DNA of 64,000 nucleotides from Saprospira grandis DSM 2844 (lineage in GTDB: Bacteria > Bacteroidota > Bacteroidia > Chitinophagales > Saprospiraceae), in contig NZ_JH719942.1 in the NCBI RefSeq assembly GCF_000275825.1, forward strand, positions 689,600-753,599. The letters run 5' to 3'. Below the pieces are notes generated by a model. The model had not been told where the DNA came from. It saw only the letters and a program-made list of their open reading frames with translations, and did not search any database. Shown in pieces: positions 26,147 to 37,000 of this stretch. Position numbers and translations under genes: made by a program. Position 1 is the stretch's first letter, and every line of letters begins with the position of its first letter.

Positions 26147-27013
26147 ATGAAAAAACTAAGCTTAGTCTTGGCCCTTTTGCTCCTTCAGCTGAGTCTTTGG
26201 GCCCAAAAAGATGAGCGCCCTGCGCTCATCGCCACCGTCGATAGCTTTTTTCTGCATTTGCATAGCGGCGACTCGGCCAAAATGCGGCCGCTCTTAGCCC
26301 CCCAAATGGAGCTACTCACGGTAGCTGGCGATAAGGTCCAACGCAGTCCCCTGCCCGCCTTTTTAATGGCCATTGCCCGCCAACCGAGACTACAAGAATG
26401 GGAGGAAAAACTCTGGGACTACCGCCTTCAAATAGATGGGCCATTGGCTAGCGTTTGGACCCCCTACAGCTTTTATCTCGATGGAAATCTCAGTCATTGT
26501 GGGGCCAATCATTTTACGCTCCGCCAAAAGGCCGATGGCCAATGGCAGATCATTAGTTTGGTGGATAGCCGCCGACAAGAAGGCTGCCTCAATCGCTCTT
26601 GGGCCCAAGAAAGCCAGGCCAAAATAGATACCCTCATGGACCAATGGCATCTAGCGGCCAAAGCAGCCGATGCCGATGGTTTTTTTGGCAAAATGACGAA
26701 AAAAGGCATTTATATTGGCACCGATGCTGGAGAAAGATGGTATAGAGACGAGCTGCGAAAATGGGCCAAGGGCGCTTTCAAGAAAGCCCCAGCTTGGGAT
26801 TTTAGCGTAAAAGAGCGGCATATCCGCATAGATGAGCAAGGCGGCAAAACCGCCTGGGCCGATGAACTGCTGGATACTTGGATGGGCCCTTGTCGGGCCA
26901 CGGCTGTTTTGAGCTACCAAAATGGCGACTGGAAAATAGAGCACTACCAACTCTCCATGACGGTCCCCAACGAAAAAGTAAAAGCTTATCTTAAATGGCT
27001 TGAACAAAAATAG
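26147..27013 (+). CDS. Secreted two-domain NTF2/SnoaL-like protein
   Basis: A 288-residue protein from the ATG at 26147 (MKKLSLVLALLLL... signal peptide ending LWAQ). Two successive cone-shaped NTF2-like domains are suggested: the first (IATVDSFFLHLHSGDSAKM to GANHFTLRQKADGQWQIISL) and the second (IDTLMDQWHLAAKAADADGF to TAVLSYQNGDWKIEHYQLSM), each beginning with a helix and ending in the W-x-I strand typical of DUF4440/SnoaL. Such domains bind small ligands or act as isomerases; no catalytic residues can be assigned. Probably periplasmic. Confidence 0.75.
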   Translation: MKKLSLVLALLLLQLSLWAQKDERPALIATVDSFFLHLHSGDSAKMRPLLAPQMELLTVAGDKVQRSPLPAFLMAIARQPRLQEWEEKLWDYRLQIDGPLASVWTPYSFYLDGNLSHCGANHFTLRQKADGQWQIISLVDSRRQEGCLNRSWAQESQAKIDTLMDQWHLAAKAADADGFFGKMTKKGIYIGTDAGERWYRDELRKWAKGAFKKAPAWDFSVKERHIRIDEQGGKTAWADELLDTWMGPCRATAVLSYQNGDWKIEHYQLSMTVPNEKVKAYLKWLEQK

Positions 27014-27037
27014 TCAGGCGCTATTCTATAAAGCCGA

Positions 27038-27188
27038 GGGCCTATTTGGCCTAGCGCTGTGGAGGGGTGGCCGCAGGCCAGACCGAGCAAAACGAGCGCT
27101 AGCGAAGTTTTGCGAAGGGCCGAGCAGGCTTGCGAGCCCCGCAACATAGCGCCCGCCGCCCGCCCTATTTTGGGCGGCGGGAGGCCCC
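27038..27188 (-). repeat. Dispersed structured element E10 (subfamily B)
   Basis: Minus-strand head GGGGCCTCC; first stem arms CCCGCCGCCC and GGGCGGGCGGCGGG (imperfect); core GCTCGCAAGCCTGCTCGG; second stem arms GCAAAAC and GTTTTGC; third GGCC/TGC/GGCC; tail CACAGCGCTAGGCC. The head is 157 bases upstream of the E2 gene, pointing at it. Confidence 0.86.
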
Positions 27189-27243
27189 AAAAAAACTACA
27201 TAACAATAGATAGTCTCTAACTCTAGAGGAAAGCCTAGAATAA

Positions 27244-27276
27244 TTTTAGGACATTAAGAAAAGCTTACTATCTTTG
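27244..27276 (+). promoter_or_regulatory. Candidate Bacteroidota promoter for the E2 gene
   Basis: TATCTTTG at 27269-27276 fits the TAnnTTTG -7 element. A weak -33 element (TTTTAG at 27244) lies 19 bases upstream. The start codon is 68 bases further down. Confidence 0.45.
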
Positions 27277-27344
27277 AGCCGAGGCCTTGGCTTCAGCAAG
27301 AATAAACAACTATTATATTAAATAAATTAATAACTGAACATCCT

Positions 27345-28598
27345 ATGGCAGAAATTGTAAGAATGCCTGCTCTCAGTGATACGATGACAGAGGGTACTTT
27401 GGTGGCTTGGCATAAAGCAGAAGGCGAAGCTGTAGAAATCGGCGAATTGTTGGCCGAAATTGAGACGGATAAAGCCGTCATGGAGTTTCAAAGTCTTTAT
27501 GAAGGAACACTTTTGCACATTGGTGTAGAGGAAGGCAGCGCGGTACCTGTCAATCAAATTATTGCCGTAATTGGTGATAAAGGGGAGGATGTTCAGGCCC
27601 TTTTGGCCCAGGCAAATGCAGATGATTCGGCCACTACGGAAGAGGCTGCTCCCGCCGAAGAGGTAGTGCAAGAACTAGAAGCACCTTTGGCCCAAAAAGA
27701 AACTTCTTCTTCTGATGATAGCCGCCTAAAGGCTTCTCCTTTGGCCCGTGCAATGGCCAAAGAAGAGGGCATCGACTTGAGCAAAGTAGAAGGTTCTGGC
27801 GATGACGGACGCATTGTGAAGAAAGATATTTTGGCCTATATGGAGCGCCAAAAAGCGGCTCCTGTAGCGGCTACGCCTAGTCCTCAAGTGGCTGCGCCCA
27901 AGGTCCCCGAGGCCAAAGGCGGCTACAAAGATGTTCCTTTGAGCCAGATGCGCAAAACGATTGCCCGCCGCCTAGGCGAAAGCAAATTCAATGCGCCTCA
28001 CTTCTATTTGACCATGGAAATTTGCATGGACAAATTGATGGAAACTCGCCAATATATCAAGGGCATTAGCGAGACTTCTATCTCTTATAACGACTTTGTG
28101 GTCAAGGCAACAGCTAAGGCGCTTCAACAACATCCTAGCATCAATGCCTCTTGGTTGGGCGATGCGATCCGCTACTACGACTATGTAAATATTGGCGTGG
28201 CGGTGGCCATGGATGAAGGTTTGGTGGTTCCCGTTGTTGATGCCGCTGATACAAAATCTTTGTCTCAAATTGCTACGGAAATTCGCGAATTGGCGGGCAA
28301 AGCCCGAGATCGCCGCTTGCAAGCACAAGAAATGCAAGGCAATACTTTCACGATCTCTAACCTAGGTATGTTTGGTATTGACGAGTTTACAGCCATTATC
28401 AATCCACCCGATGCCTGCATTTTGGCGGTGGGTCGCATTGCGCCTCGCCTTGTGATGGTAGAGGGCGAAGTGAAGGAGTCTAACTTCATGAAAGTGACCC
28501 TTTCTTGCGATCACCGTGTGGTGGATGGTGCTCAGGGCGCTCGTTTCTTGCAGACCCTACGCGACATTCTAGAGGAGCCCATGCGTTTGATTATCTAA
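27345..28598 (+). CDS. pdhC: Pyruvate dehydrogenase E2, dihydrolipoamide acetyltransferase
   Basis: A 417-residue E2 subunit passing the acetyl group from lipoyl to CoA. One lipoyl domain (residues 1-80) with lipoylated Lys43 in EIETDKAVME, an Ala/Glu/Pro-rich linker, the E1/E3-binding domain (KASPLARAMAKEEGIDLSKV... DGRIVKKDILAYM, about 130-165), a second linker, and the catalytic domain ending with H390-RVVDG. Single lipoyl domain and total length fit Bacteroidota PDH E2. E1 and E3 genes are not adjacent, so it is a detached gene. The branched-chain or 2-oxoglutarate E2 are less likely given the PALSDTMTEG start. Confidence 0.93.
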   Translation: MAEIVRMPALSDTMTEGTLVAWHKAEGEAVEIGELLAEIETDKAVMEFQSLYEGTLLHIGVEEGSAVPVNQIIAVIGDKGEDVQALLAQANADDSATTEEAAPAEEVVQELEAPLAQKETSSSDDSRLKASPLARAMAKEEGIDLSKVEGSGDDGRIVKKDILAYMERQKAAPVAATPSPQVAAPKVPEAKGGYKDVPLSQMRKTIARRLGESKFNAPHFYLTMEICMDKLMETRQYIKGISETSISYNDFVVKATAKALQQHPSINASWLGDAIRYYDYVNIGVAVAMDEGLVVPVVDAADTKSLSQIATEIRELAGKARDRRLQAQEMQGNTFTISNLGMFGIDEFTAIINPPDACILAVGRIAPRLVMVEGEVKESNFMKVTLSCDHRVVDGAQGARFLQTLRDILEEPMRLII

Positions 28599-28622
28599 TC
28601 GCTTTTGCTCCATTAAAATATC

Positions 28623-28655
28623 AGCCAGTTGCCTTTGGGTAGCTGGCTTTTTTTA
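28623..28655 (+). terminator. Terminator after pdhC
   Basis: Imperfect stem AGCCAG...CTGGCT enclosing GCCTTTGGG, followed by a T-run. Element E11 begins 11 bases later. Confidence 0.7.
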
Positions 28656-28665
28656 TTGTTTTTTT

Positions 28666-28802
28666 GGGGCCCGCGGCCGCAGGGCGGCCGCCGCTATGCT
28701 GCGCCGCTCGCAGGTCTGCTCGGCCCTGCCTCGCTTCGCTCCTGGGTCTGGCCTTCGGCCACGGCTGCGCAGCGCTGGGCCAGGCGCTCCCCTTTGGGGC
28801 GG
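28666..28802 (+). repeat. Dispersed structured element E11 (subfamily B)
   Basis: Head GGGGCCCGC directly after the pdhC terminator. First stem GGCCGC/AGG/GCGGCC; core GCTCGCAGGTCTGCTCGG; GGTCTGGCC/TTC/GGCC; tail GCGCAGCGCTGGGCC, then CCCC/TTT/GGGG. Confidence 0.85.
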
Positions 28803-28844
28803 GCAAAAAAAAGAAGGGGACAACAGCAAGCTGTTGTCCCCTTC
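28803..28844 (-). terminator. Terminator of giant T9SS gene
   Basis: On the minus strand, arms GAAGGGGACAACAGC and GCTGTTGTCCCCTTC with a 2-base loop, followed by eight T. It lies 12 bases past the stop at 28857. Confidence 0.88.
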
Positions 28845-28856
28845 TGCGCCTAAAGA

Positions 28857-31800
28857 TTAGGGCCGAATTACCGTAAACTTCTTGGTCGTTTTAAAATTGG
28901 CATTGCCAATTTGCAAGAAATAAGGAGCTGCGGGCAAATCATGCAGATCGAAGCGAGCGCTTTGGCTGCCTGCCTCTAGCTGGCCTTGGGCCAATACTCT
29001 TCCTTGCAGATCGATTAGCGACCATTGGAAATCTTGGCGGAGCGGCTGCGCAAACAACAACTGCGTATAATTTACAGCGGGGTTTGGCGAAAGCAAAGCC
29101 GTATTGATCTGATGCGCTTCGGCCTGCGCCTCGGCGAGTTCCGTACTGCTCAGGGCATTGACATATTCGGTAATATCTCGAGTCATCACCGCCTGATAAA
29201 TTGTTCGGCTAGCAGGAGCATCCTCCTGCACAAAGGCGATTGCCTCCAGATGAGCCGTATCGATATTATTGGGGTTGTAGGTCCAAACCTCCGAAAGCTG
29301 AACGCTATCGCCGGGCAGCCAAGATTGGCTAAAGCGAGTTCCTGCGGCATCGGGCAACATCTTGCGGAGCAAAGAGTGCGTATGGAAATTTACGCCATTA
29401 GAAAAATAAACGGCTGAATCTTCCGTAACCACTAGCTGCAAATCATAATCTGCAGCGGCCAAGGTATCTCTGGCGATTAGAGTTGCATTGATTTGCAGAT
29501 TATTATTGCCAATAAAGGCAATTGGCTCGAGGCGGATATCAAAACGGGCATCTTCTAGCATATCGGTTTCAAAATCCTCCTGTCTCAAATCGGCAGAATT
29601 GGGTGGGTTGTTGCTATAGCGGCGACCATCAACTACCGCCTTAGCGCTTACGCCATCAATACCATAAATAGAGGTCCTAGCCGAGGGATCGTCTCGGTTC
29701 AGGCTATTCATGGGGTCAAAAGCGGGATCTTCATTATTGATTTGTAGTAAAATCACATCGCGGACGGCAGGCGTAGCATAGACCAAATTATAGACATATT
29801 GGTTAATCGGATCCATATTGACCACTCCAGCATTAGAGAAATGCTCGAGCAGTACATTGCGTTCTCGGTTCCCGATCCAAACATTATCGAAGGCAAAGCC
29901 ACGAAGCGGTGTTTGCGAGGCCCCGATGGCGCCAAAGGCCACTCTAAAGCGGAAATTCTCAAAATTGCGGAAAGCATCTAGGGTATAGCGGGCATCTTGC
30001 CAGCCGTTGCTTATTCCAGACCAGCCTCTGGGGGCCAGATCTTGCACCCCAGGGCGGCCAGCCACTACAGCTTGATTATACCAATTGATCCCTCGATTGA
30101 CATTTCCTAAGGGCAACCATTTTTCTGTTTGGGGATCAAAATATTCGATCAGCGTTCCGTCATTTCCTTCATCGGTTTCATTAAAGAAATCGAGTTTGAG
30201 CATGGGGCGTTCTAGGGCGGTTAGGTCGATACAAGGGCTATAGACCCAAGCACTTTCATCTGGGCCATAAGTACTATCGGTTCTGGTGATCCAGACTTGG
30301 CCATGATCCTGAGCAATGTCGATATCGGCGGGCATCCCCCACTCCCAGAGGTTACTCGATTGGGCTTGGCCTTCGGCCTCTTCTAGCCAACCGTTGGCGC
30401 TAGCATCAAAGTCTTCACTATAGGGCGCCAGGGCATTCGGTTGTTCATTGGGCAGCACTAACACCCGAATAGTATCCGAATCGCTACAATAATTATTATT
30501 TTCGACAAAAAGCGAGGCCTCAAAAATGCCGGGTCCATTATATTGGTAATTAAAAGTTGGAAACTGGTTATTATTATCATAACTAGCGGCAAAGCTGTTG
30601 CCATCGCCCCCATATCCCAAAGGGGCGGTAGTAATAGAATCGTAGAGCGTGGTTGTTCCGGGGATCGTTCCGACCAAATTCATACTATCATTATCGATCT
30701 CAAAGAAAACCGAATCTGTAGAGCAGCTATTGTCGGCGCTCAGTTTTACATTGGGCAAACTATGCACATTAAAGCTCGCCCAAGCGGTATCTAGACAAGA
30801 AACAAAGGTATTGCTAGTATCTTGGAAAACTGCTTGAATTTGGTGTGTTCCCACTCCAGCGATACTAGAAATCATAAATTCTTTTTCGAAGAGTACGCCG
30901 GGGCCGCTATAATTTAGGACATTTCCGCTAAGCAAATTAGGCTGAAAAAAGAGCGTATCTCGGCCAAAGCAGGCATCTACGGTAGCATCTGCGGGCAGAC
31001 CTTGAACATCATGAGTAGCAAAGAAACTATACTCTGGATGCGGGTGAATATGGACAATTTGGGTATCTCGGGCCGTACAACTGAGTGCTTCCGTTTCATA
31101 GATAAGGGTATCTTTGACCAAAGCGGGATAGCGTGTCGTATCCGAGTAATTCGGATTGGGCCAATATTGCCCATAGATAAGGGCGCCATGCATAATTCCT
31201 CCCGTGCTAGAGGTATCTCCAAAGAAATAGCGTCCGCCTGTGGGCAAGCCAAAGAGCTCTTGGGGTTCATCGGCTTGGCAAAAATGGTAGCTAGCCATCG
31301 TAAAATTAGCGCTAGGCAGTGGGTTGATGGTTACTTCTATTTCTACGGTATCCTTACAAAGGGTTGTAGGATCTTGATACACATAAGCATAATTGACATA
31401 ACCGGGGGTATTGGGCAAGATGGGGCTATAGACGACAGAGGGATTAAACTGGATATCTGTTGGTCCAGAAATCGTTGGGCCAGAATAGCTTCCGCCAGAA
31501 GGCGTTCCCGTTAAGATACCGATTGTATCGTCGGCGCAATAGGTGGTATCTACTTCATCGGTTGAGAGCCCTACGCTGGGAGAGAGATTCACAGTAAATA
31601 TAGAGTCAATTGAAGAAACGCAGCCATATTGGCTCACATAAGTATAGCTAATCACCTTTTGGCCTGTTCCTGCGGCGGCAGGATTAAAAAGAGGTCCATC
31701 ACCAACAATACCTGCTCCTGTCAAATTAGCCTGAGAGGCCAAAAGATTAGCTGTAGAGGCATAAGAAGTTGGGGCGGGATAAGTTGTTAAAATATCTACT

Positions 31801-33710
31801 CCTCCATTTGTACAATAGCGATTCCCTTGATTGCCCAAAGAGCTAGAGTTTCGGCCAGAAATAGCTAGGGCCACATCTCCAAGGATGCGGACATTGGCCG
31901 TATCGCTGGCGGTGCAAGTTCCTTGTCCGGCCTCATAAATGAGGTAGTAATTGACATCAGTGCTTTCATTCGTTGCGGTATAAACAGCATTAGGATTAAA
32001 AATAGCCCCTAGGGTCGTTGAAGTATTGGCTGCATTTCCGTTACGAGCGGTAATATAATGTACTCCATTAGTGGGGCTAGAGCCGCCTAAATTGACAAAG
32101 GTTTCATAATTACAGTAATTCTCGGCAATCGTAGAGTCTATGGCCACTTCGGGTGGGTCTACAATTTGAATAGTTTCTTGATATCGAACGATAACCTCTT
32201 GTCCTGTATAGATGGTTTGTGCTTGTCCTGTTGTTGGAGAAGTAGTCACATACTCTCTATCTCTAACTTCTTCTAGATATTCTATAGTCAGCAGCACACT
32301 ATTTAGTCCATTTGGCAGCAGCAGTCTATATCGTTCTTGGCCTGGGGTACTATTGATTTGTTGCAGAGCAGAAGAGGGATTAGCTTGAACATTCATTAGG
32401 TAGCCTCTTCTTTGGCGGGTTTGGTTAGCTGTTGGAGAGGCGTCTGGTCCTTGCCAGCTAGCATCCCATGGGAAATTAGCGGTATCTCGGCCAAACTCTA
32501 GAGGGCCATCTAGGCGGCAGTAAACCTCGGGAAAAAGGCGGGGTGGAATAGCTAAGACGTTAATAGAGTCGCCTAATTGGGCGATGCAGCCATCATTATC
32601 TATTTGCAGGCCCAATTCATAGCGGCCAGAATCTGCGGTAGCGCCTAAAAAGCGGTTATTTTGAGCATAAACGCCATAAAAGCTGCTGGCTATGGGGGGG
32701 CTAGAGTTCAGGATAGAGGTAAAATAGGCAGGTTCACTAGCGATAATACGGATATTTTCGGTATCTGAGCTATTTGTTACTGGAGCAAAGGCGACACTAT
32801 CGAGGCTATTATTATGAATTGTTATTAGTTGTCGGCTACTCACCGTATTACAAACATCTGTAGTGGTTTGCATATAGGGTTGGTAGCGATATTCTAGTCG
32901 TAGGTCTCTATTTTTTCTATTTGTGGTTAGTGCTGCGCTGCCATTTATTCCATCGGGTATAAAGTCATAGCTAGCGCCAATATAGCTAGTTTGGGAAGAG
33001 GGGTTTTGCAGATAATTTCCTGTAATTGGGGTATTGCTGCTACTTTCTATCAGTCGTAGGTAGGTAGGTCCTGAGTTGGGATTATAGCCAAAGCCTGTAT
33101 TGGGTTGGGGGCTTAATTGGACAGCAATTGTATCTCTAGAGCAGACCTCTTGGGGGGCTATAATTTCGGGTTGGGCCTGTACCACTTGTAAAAAGAAGTT
33201 CAGCACAGCCCAGCCAGTATCTTGTTGTTCATCATAATGATAAAAAGTAATTTGGCTTGATTGCATATCGCTGGGTACAGAGAAAGTCATTTGGCCTGCG
33301 GTATCTCCTTCTATAGTTGTTGAGTTGAGTAAAATGGTAGCGGGAAAAACGTCATTAGGAGCAACTTGTACTGTTCGGATATTGGCTGGGGGGTAAGCGG
33401 GTTCTGTGGGGTCTAGGTCTACAGTAATATCATTGATTGGGCCATCGCGATAATAGAAACTAGCACTACTAGGGTTGCCGAGGTAGCCATTATTGGCTTG
33501 TTTAATGAGGCAAAGAGAGCTTGTATTATCTTCATGTTGGACATAGAAAAAGTGGGGAGCTTTATTGGTTCCTTCATAATAGATTGTTAGTTGATCGCCT
33601 GGGCAGGCTTCAAAGAGGGCGCCTGTATGGTTATTATTGGTAATACTTACTGTTTGGCCCCAGGCGATTAGGGGAACGGAGGCCAATAGAAGGAGGAGCA
33701 GCTGTTTCAT
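28857..33710 (-). CDS. Giant T9SS surface protein, paralogue A
   Basis: A 1617-residue secreted protein. Signal peptide MKQLLLLLLASVPLIAWGQ. The first 1100 residues are beta-rich, with Ig-like repeats of the Bacteroidota kind (YCADDTIGILTGTPSGGSYS... FNPSVVY). A PKD-like segment near residue 1090 has lost the WDFGDGT core (LGYGGDGN instead). Then comes a jelly-roll (SAWVYSPCIDLTALERPML ... GFAFDNVWIGNRERN), an Omp28-like segment (VLLEHFSNAGVVNMDPINQY ... SAKAVVDGRRY) without the thioredoxin cysteines, and a T9SS sorting domain (LSPNPAVNYTQLLF to TTKKFTVIRP). It closely resembles the next gene upstream in plan and sequence. Likely adhesin or prey/surface contact protein; role inferred only. 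Confidence 0.85.
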   Translation of the reverse strand: MKQLLLLLLASVPLIAWGQTVSITNNNHTGALFEACPGDQLTIYYEGTNKAPHFFYVQHEDNTSSLCLIKQANNGYLGNPSSASFYYRDGPINDITVDLDPTEPAYPPANIRTVQVAPNDVFPATILLNSTTIEGDTAGQMTFSVPSDMQSSQITFYHYDEQQDTGWAVLNFFLQVVQAQPEIIAPQEVCSRDTIAVQLSPQPNTGFGYNPNSGPTYLRLIESSSNTPITGNYLQNPSSQTSYIGASYDFIPDGINGSAALTTNRKNRDLRLEYRYQPYMQTTTDVCNTVSSRQLITIHNNSLDSVAFAPVTNSSDTENIRIIASEPAYFTSILNSSPPIASSFYGVYAQNNRFLGATADSGRYELGLQIDNDGCIAQLGDSINVLAIPPRLFPEVYCRLDGPLEFGRDTANFPWDASWQGPDASPTANQTRQRRGYLMNVQANPSSALQQINSTPGQERYRLLLPNGLNSVLLTIEYLEEVRDREYVTTSPTTGQAQTIYTGQEVIVRYQETIQIVDPPEVAIDSTIAENYCNYETFVNLGGSSPTNGVHYITARNGNAANTSTTLGAIFNPNAVYTATNESTDVNYYLIYEAGQGTCTASDTANVRILGDVALAISGRNSSSLGNQGNRYCTNGGVDILTTYPAPTSYASTANLLASQANLTGAGIVGDGPLFNPAAAGTGQKVISYTYVSQYGCVSSIDSIFTVNLSPSVGLSTDEVDTTYCADDTIGILTGTPSGGSYSGPTISGPTDIQFNPSVVYSPILPNTPGYVNYAYVYQDPTTLCKDTVEIEVTINPLPSANFTMASYHFCQADEPQELFGLPTGGRYFFGDTSSTGGIMHGALIYGQYWPNPNYSDTTRYPALVKDTLIYETEALSCTARDTQIVHIHPHPEYSFFATHDVQGLPADATVDACFGRDTLFFQPNLLSGNVLNYSGPGVLFEKEFMISSIAGVGTHQIQAVFQDTSNTFVSCLDTAWASFNVHSLPNVKLSADNSCSTDSVFFEIDNDSMNLVGTIPGTTTLYDSITTAPLGYGGDGNSFAASYDNNNQFPTFNYQYNGPGIFEASLFVENNNYCSDSDTIRVLVLPNEQPNALAPYSEDFDASANGWLEEAEGQAQSSNLWEWGMPADIDIAQDHGQVWITRTDSTYGPDESAWVYSPCIDLTALERPMLKLDFFNETDEGNDGTLIEYFDPQTEKWLPLGNVNRGINWYNQAVVAGRPGVQDLAPRGWSGISNGWQDARYTLDAFRNFENFRFRVAFGAIGASQTPLRGFAFDNVWIGNRERNVLLEHFSNAGVVNMDPINQYVYNLVYATPAVRDVILLQINNEDPAFDPMNSLNRDDPSARTSIYGIDGVSAKAVVDGRRYSNNPPNSADLRQEDFETDMLEDARFDIRLEPIAFIGNNNLQINATLIARDTLAAADYDLQLVVTEDSAVYFSNGVNFHTHSLLRKMLPDAAGTRFSQSWLPGDSVQLSEVWTYNPNNIDTAHLEAIAFVQEDAPASRTIYQAVMTRDITEYVNALSSTELAEAQAEAHQINTALLSPNPAVNYTQLLFAQPLRQDFQWSLIDLQGRVLAQGQLEAGSQSARFDLHDLPAAPYFLQIGNANFKTTKKFTVIRP

Positions 33711-33872
33711 ATCTTTAGTTTTAGATAAGAAGGTGGCTCTTGCTATGGATAGGTTGTAGGTGTTTGCTTTTTGCCTAGAGACAGGCGGGCCTTGGGGCTA
33801 AGCCCCGTTTATAAATACAGCGGGCTTTAGTTCATTTTAGGGCGGAGATGGTCCTTAGTGGCAGGGATGGGG

Positions 33873-34036
33873 TGGCCGGCAAAGCCGGCCAGGCCCGCAG
33901 GGCCAATGGCCCAGCGCTGCGCAGCCGTGGCCGCAGGCCAGACCGAGCCGCCGGAGGCGGCGAAGGGCCGAGCAGACCTGCGAGCGGCGGAGCCTAGCGG
34001 CGGCCGCCCGCCCTTATTGGGGCGGCCGCGGGCCCC
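33873..34036 (-). repeat. Dispersed structured element E12 (subfamily B)
   Basis: Minus-strand head GGGGCCCGC starts 4 bases past the stop of paralogue B. First stem arms GGCCGCCC and GGGCGGCC; core GCTCGCAGGTCTGCTCGG; second stem GCCGCC/TCC/GGCGGC; third GGCC/TGC/GGCC; tail GCGCAGCGCTGGGCC, then two hairpins (GGCCC/TGC/GGGCC; GGCCGGC/TTT/GCCGGCC). Upstream 33711-33872 holds only the paralogue A promoter region and a GGGGCTAAGCCCC hairpin. Confidence 0.86.
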
Positions 34037-34039
34037 AAA

Positions 34040-37000
34040 TTATCGGACCAGTACCATTTTGCGTTGTACTTGGAATCCTTGGCCTTGGATAGCGAAAATA
34101 TAGACGCCAGCGGGCCAATCTCGGGCCCAGAGCTGTAGACTTTCTTGGCCGGGCTCCCAGCTTCCTTCTTCAAAGATGCGGCCTTGTAGGTCGGTGACTT
34201 GCCAGCTGTGAGCTTGTTGGGGGAGCTCTGCCAACTGCAAATTAAAGAACTCTGAGGAGGGGTTGGGATAGAGTTTTAGATTTTGGAAGGGAGCTGCGGC
34301 GGCCTGAGCGGCCTCAAAAGTAGAGGTACCCAGAGAGTCGAGATAAATGGTAATATCTCTGGAGCTAGTGGCTTGAAAAACCTCTTTAGAAGTGGCTGTT
34401 TCTTCTTGGATAAAGGCCACCACCGAGGCTTCATTAAAGTCAAAATCATTGGGATAATTCCAGGTATATCGAATATGTTCTTGGTCGCCAACAGCGAAGG
34501 CGCGGCTATATCGGCTACCATCGGCAGCGGGCAACATTTTGCGCATCACGCTATGGGTATATTCTCCGCTAAAATAAGTGAGTGAATCTTCTAGGATGGC
34601 GATATGCAGATCATAATCGCCCAGTGGAAGATCTTCTAGGGCGGTAAGTGTAACGGCTACTTCTAGGGTATTTCCGGCATAGCTTACAAAGGTATCGATA
34701 CTAATATTGAACTTAGGCGAGCGGAGCATATCCTCTTCAAAATCGACCATTTGGAGATCTTGAGAATTGGAAGTAGCGCTAAATCTTTGGCCATCGATAA
34801 GGGCTTTACCGGCCTGTGAGATCCCATATTTGATAACTCTAGTGGAGGGGTCATCGACATTAAAGAGATTAAATCGGTCGTTGGCATTGGGGAAGCTCGT
34901 TTGGTATTGGAGCATCACGGCATCATAGATGACGGGGGTGCGATACATGAGGTTATAGACATGTTGGTTCACGTAGTCAAAGTTATTGAGGCCTGAATTG
35001 GAGAAATGTTCGAGCAGGACATTTCGGCTACGGTTACCGATCCAGATATTATCGAAGGCTACACCATCGAGGCCTTGCACTACGCCAATTGCGCCAAAGG
35101 CGATACGGAGGCGGAGGTTAGTATAGTGCATGAGGTCGTCTAATTTGTAGCGGGCATCCTGCCAGCCATCAGAGTCGCCTGACCAGCCTCTGGGGGCTAG
35201 ACTTTGCACACCTGGTCGGCCAGCCACCACATTATAATTGTACCATTCGATTCCGCGGCCCTGTTCGCCAAGAGGCAGCCATTTATTGACATCTTGATCA
35301 AAGTATTCAATCACGGCCCCATCATTTCCGGGGTCTGTTTCATAGTAGAGGTCGAGGCTCATCATGGGGCGTTCGAGGGCTGTCATATCAATACAAGGGC
35401 TATAGACCCAGCCATCTTCTCCGCCTGAGGTATAGGCTCTATTGAGGCCAGTGATCCAGGTATTTCCGTGTCCAGAAGCAATCACATTGGCGTTAGAGGT
35501 TCCCCATTCCCAGAGGTTACTGCTCGTATTGGCCGATTCGGCCTCTTCGATCCATCCGCCAGCATCGGCTTCAAAATCTTGGAAATAGGGCAGAGAGTCG
35601 GTAGGTTGAATAGCGGGCAGCACCAAAATGCGCAATTCTGCAGAATCGGAGCAATAGCTATTATTTTCTACAAAAAGGGAGGCGGTATACACCCCTTCTT
35701 GGGGGTAAACATAATGGACTGTATCAATTGTATTATCCGATAGGTCAAATATTCCAGAGCGAATCGTTCCATCTCCAAAATCCCAGGTCACCTGAGAGAT
35801 AGAGTCGTAGAGGGTGGTTGTTCCGGGGATGGTTCCTGTTAGTCCCAATTGTGCATTATCTGGAAAGAGCACGGCATCTTGTGTTCCGCAGCCATCGATA
35901 GAGCTAAAATTCACATTAGGCTGACTATGCACATAGAACTCGGCAGAGGCTGTATCTCGGCAAACTGCGGGAAAATTGGTAGAGTCTTCATAGATTGCTC
36001 GGATATTATGTGCACCGACACCGGCCACCTGAGGCAGCAAAAAGTCGGTATTATTGAGCACCCCTGGTCCATCATAATTCAGTACATTTCCGGCAGTTAA
36101 ATAAGGGAAGAAAAAGAGCGTATCTTGGCCCAAGCAAACATGAGTTGTTGTGTCGCCGCCTCCATCTACGGTAGAAAAGCCAAAGACGGGATTGGGGTAA
36201 GTGGTGAGTACGGCCTCTGTTCTATTAACACAACCCAGTTCTTCCAACTCATAAACCACTGTATCCACTCTAGTGCTGCTGAGCAAAGTTGGATAATTGG
36301 GATTGGGATAATAGGTCGCATCATAAAGCGTATCTGTTGTATTATAGTAGTAAAAAACCCCACCAGCGGGTAGTCCATTTAGACTAACGGGCTGATCTGA
36401 TTCACAGAAGAAATAATCGCTGACCGTCAGGCTAGGTTGCGGTAAGGGGTTAATGGTTATCGTTAAATAAGTAGTATCGCTACAGCCCGTATTGGGGTCG
36501 GTATAGCGGTACTCAAAGTCTACCATCCCTGCCGTATTAGGCGTGGGCGGGGCATAAATAATATTGGGCTGAAAGGCACTATCCTGAGGGTTTTGGATCG
36601 TTGGACCAAAAAAGACTCCCCCGGCAGGCGAACCAGTCAAAATGCCTAGGGTATCATTGGCGCAATAAGTATCTCCTAGCTGATCACTAGACAAAATGGG
36701 GTTGGGGCCAGGATCTACCGTAAAGGCCGAGTCAATAAAGCTTTTACAACCATACTGATTGACATAAGTATAGCGAATATTAAAGGTACCTGGAGTTGCC
36801 GCCTGCGGATTAAAGATCGGACCAAAGCCCTGGATCCCCTGCCCAGTAAAACTCCCCTCTCCAGGCTGCAAAGAATCAGGATGGTCATAAATAGTAGGCG
36901 CAGGAGCGGTCAAGAGCTGGTTAGATGGATCATTATAACAATAGGTGTTGTTGCCATTTCCCTGATTGGCCGAGTTCCGACCAATAAAGGCCAAGCTAAT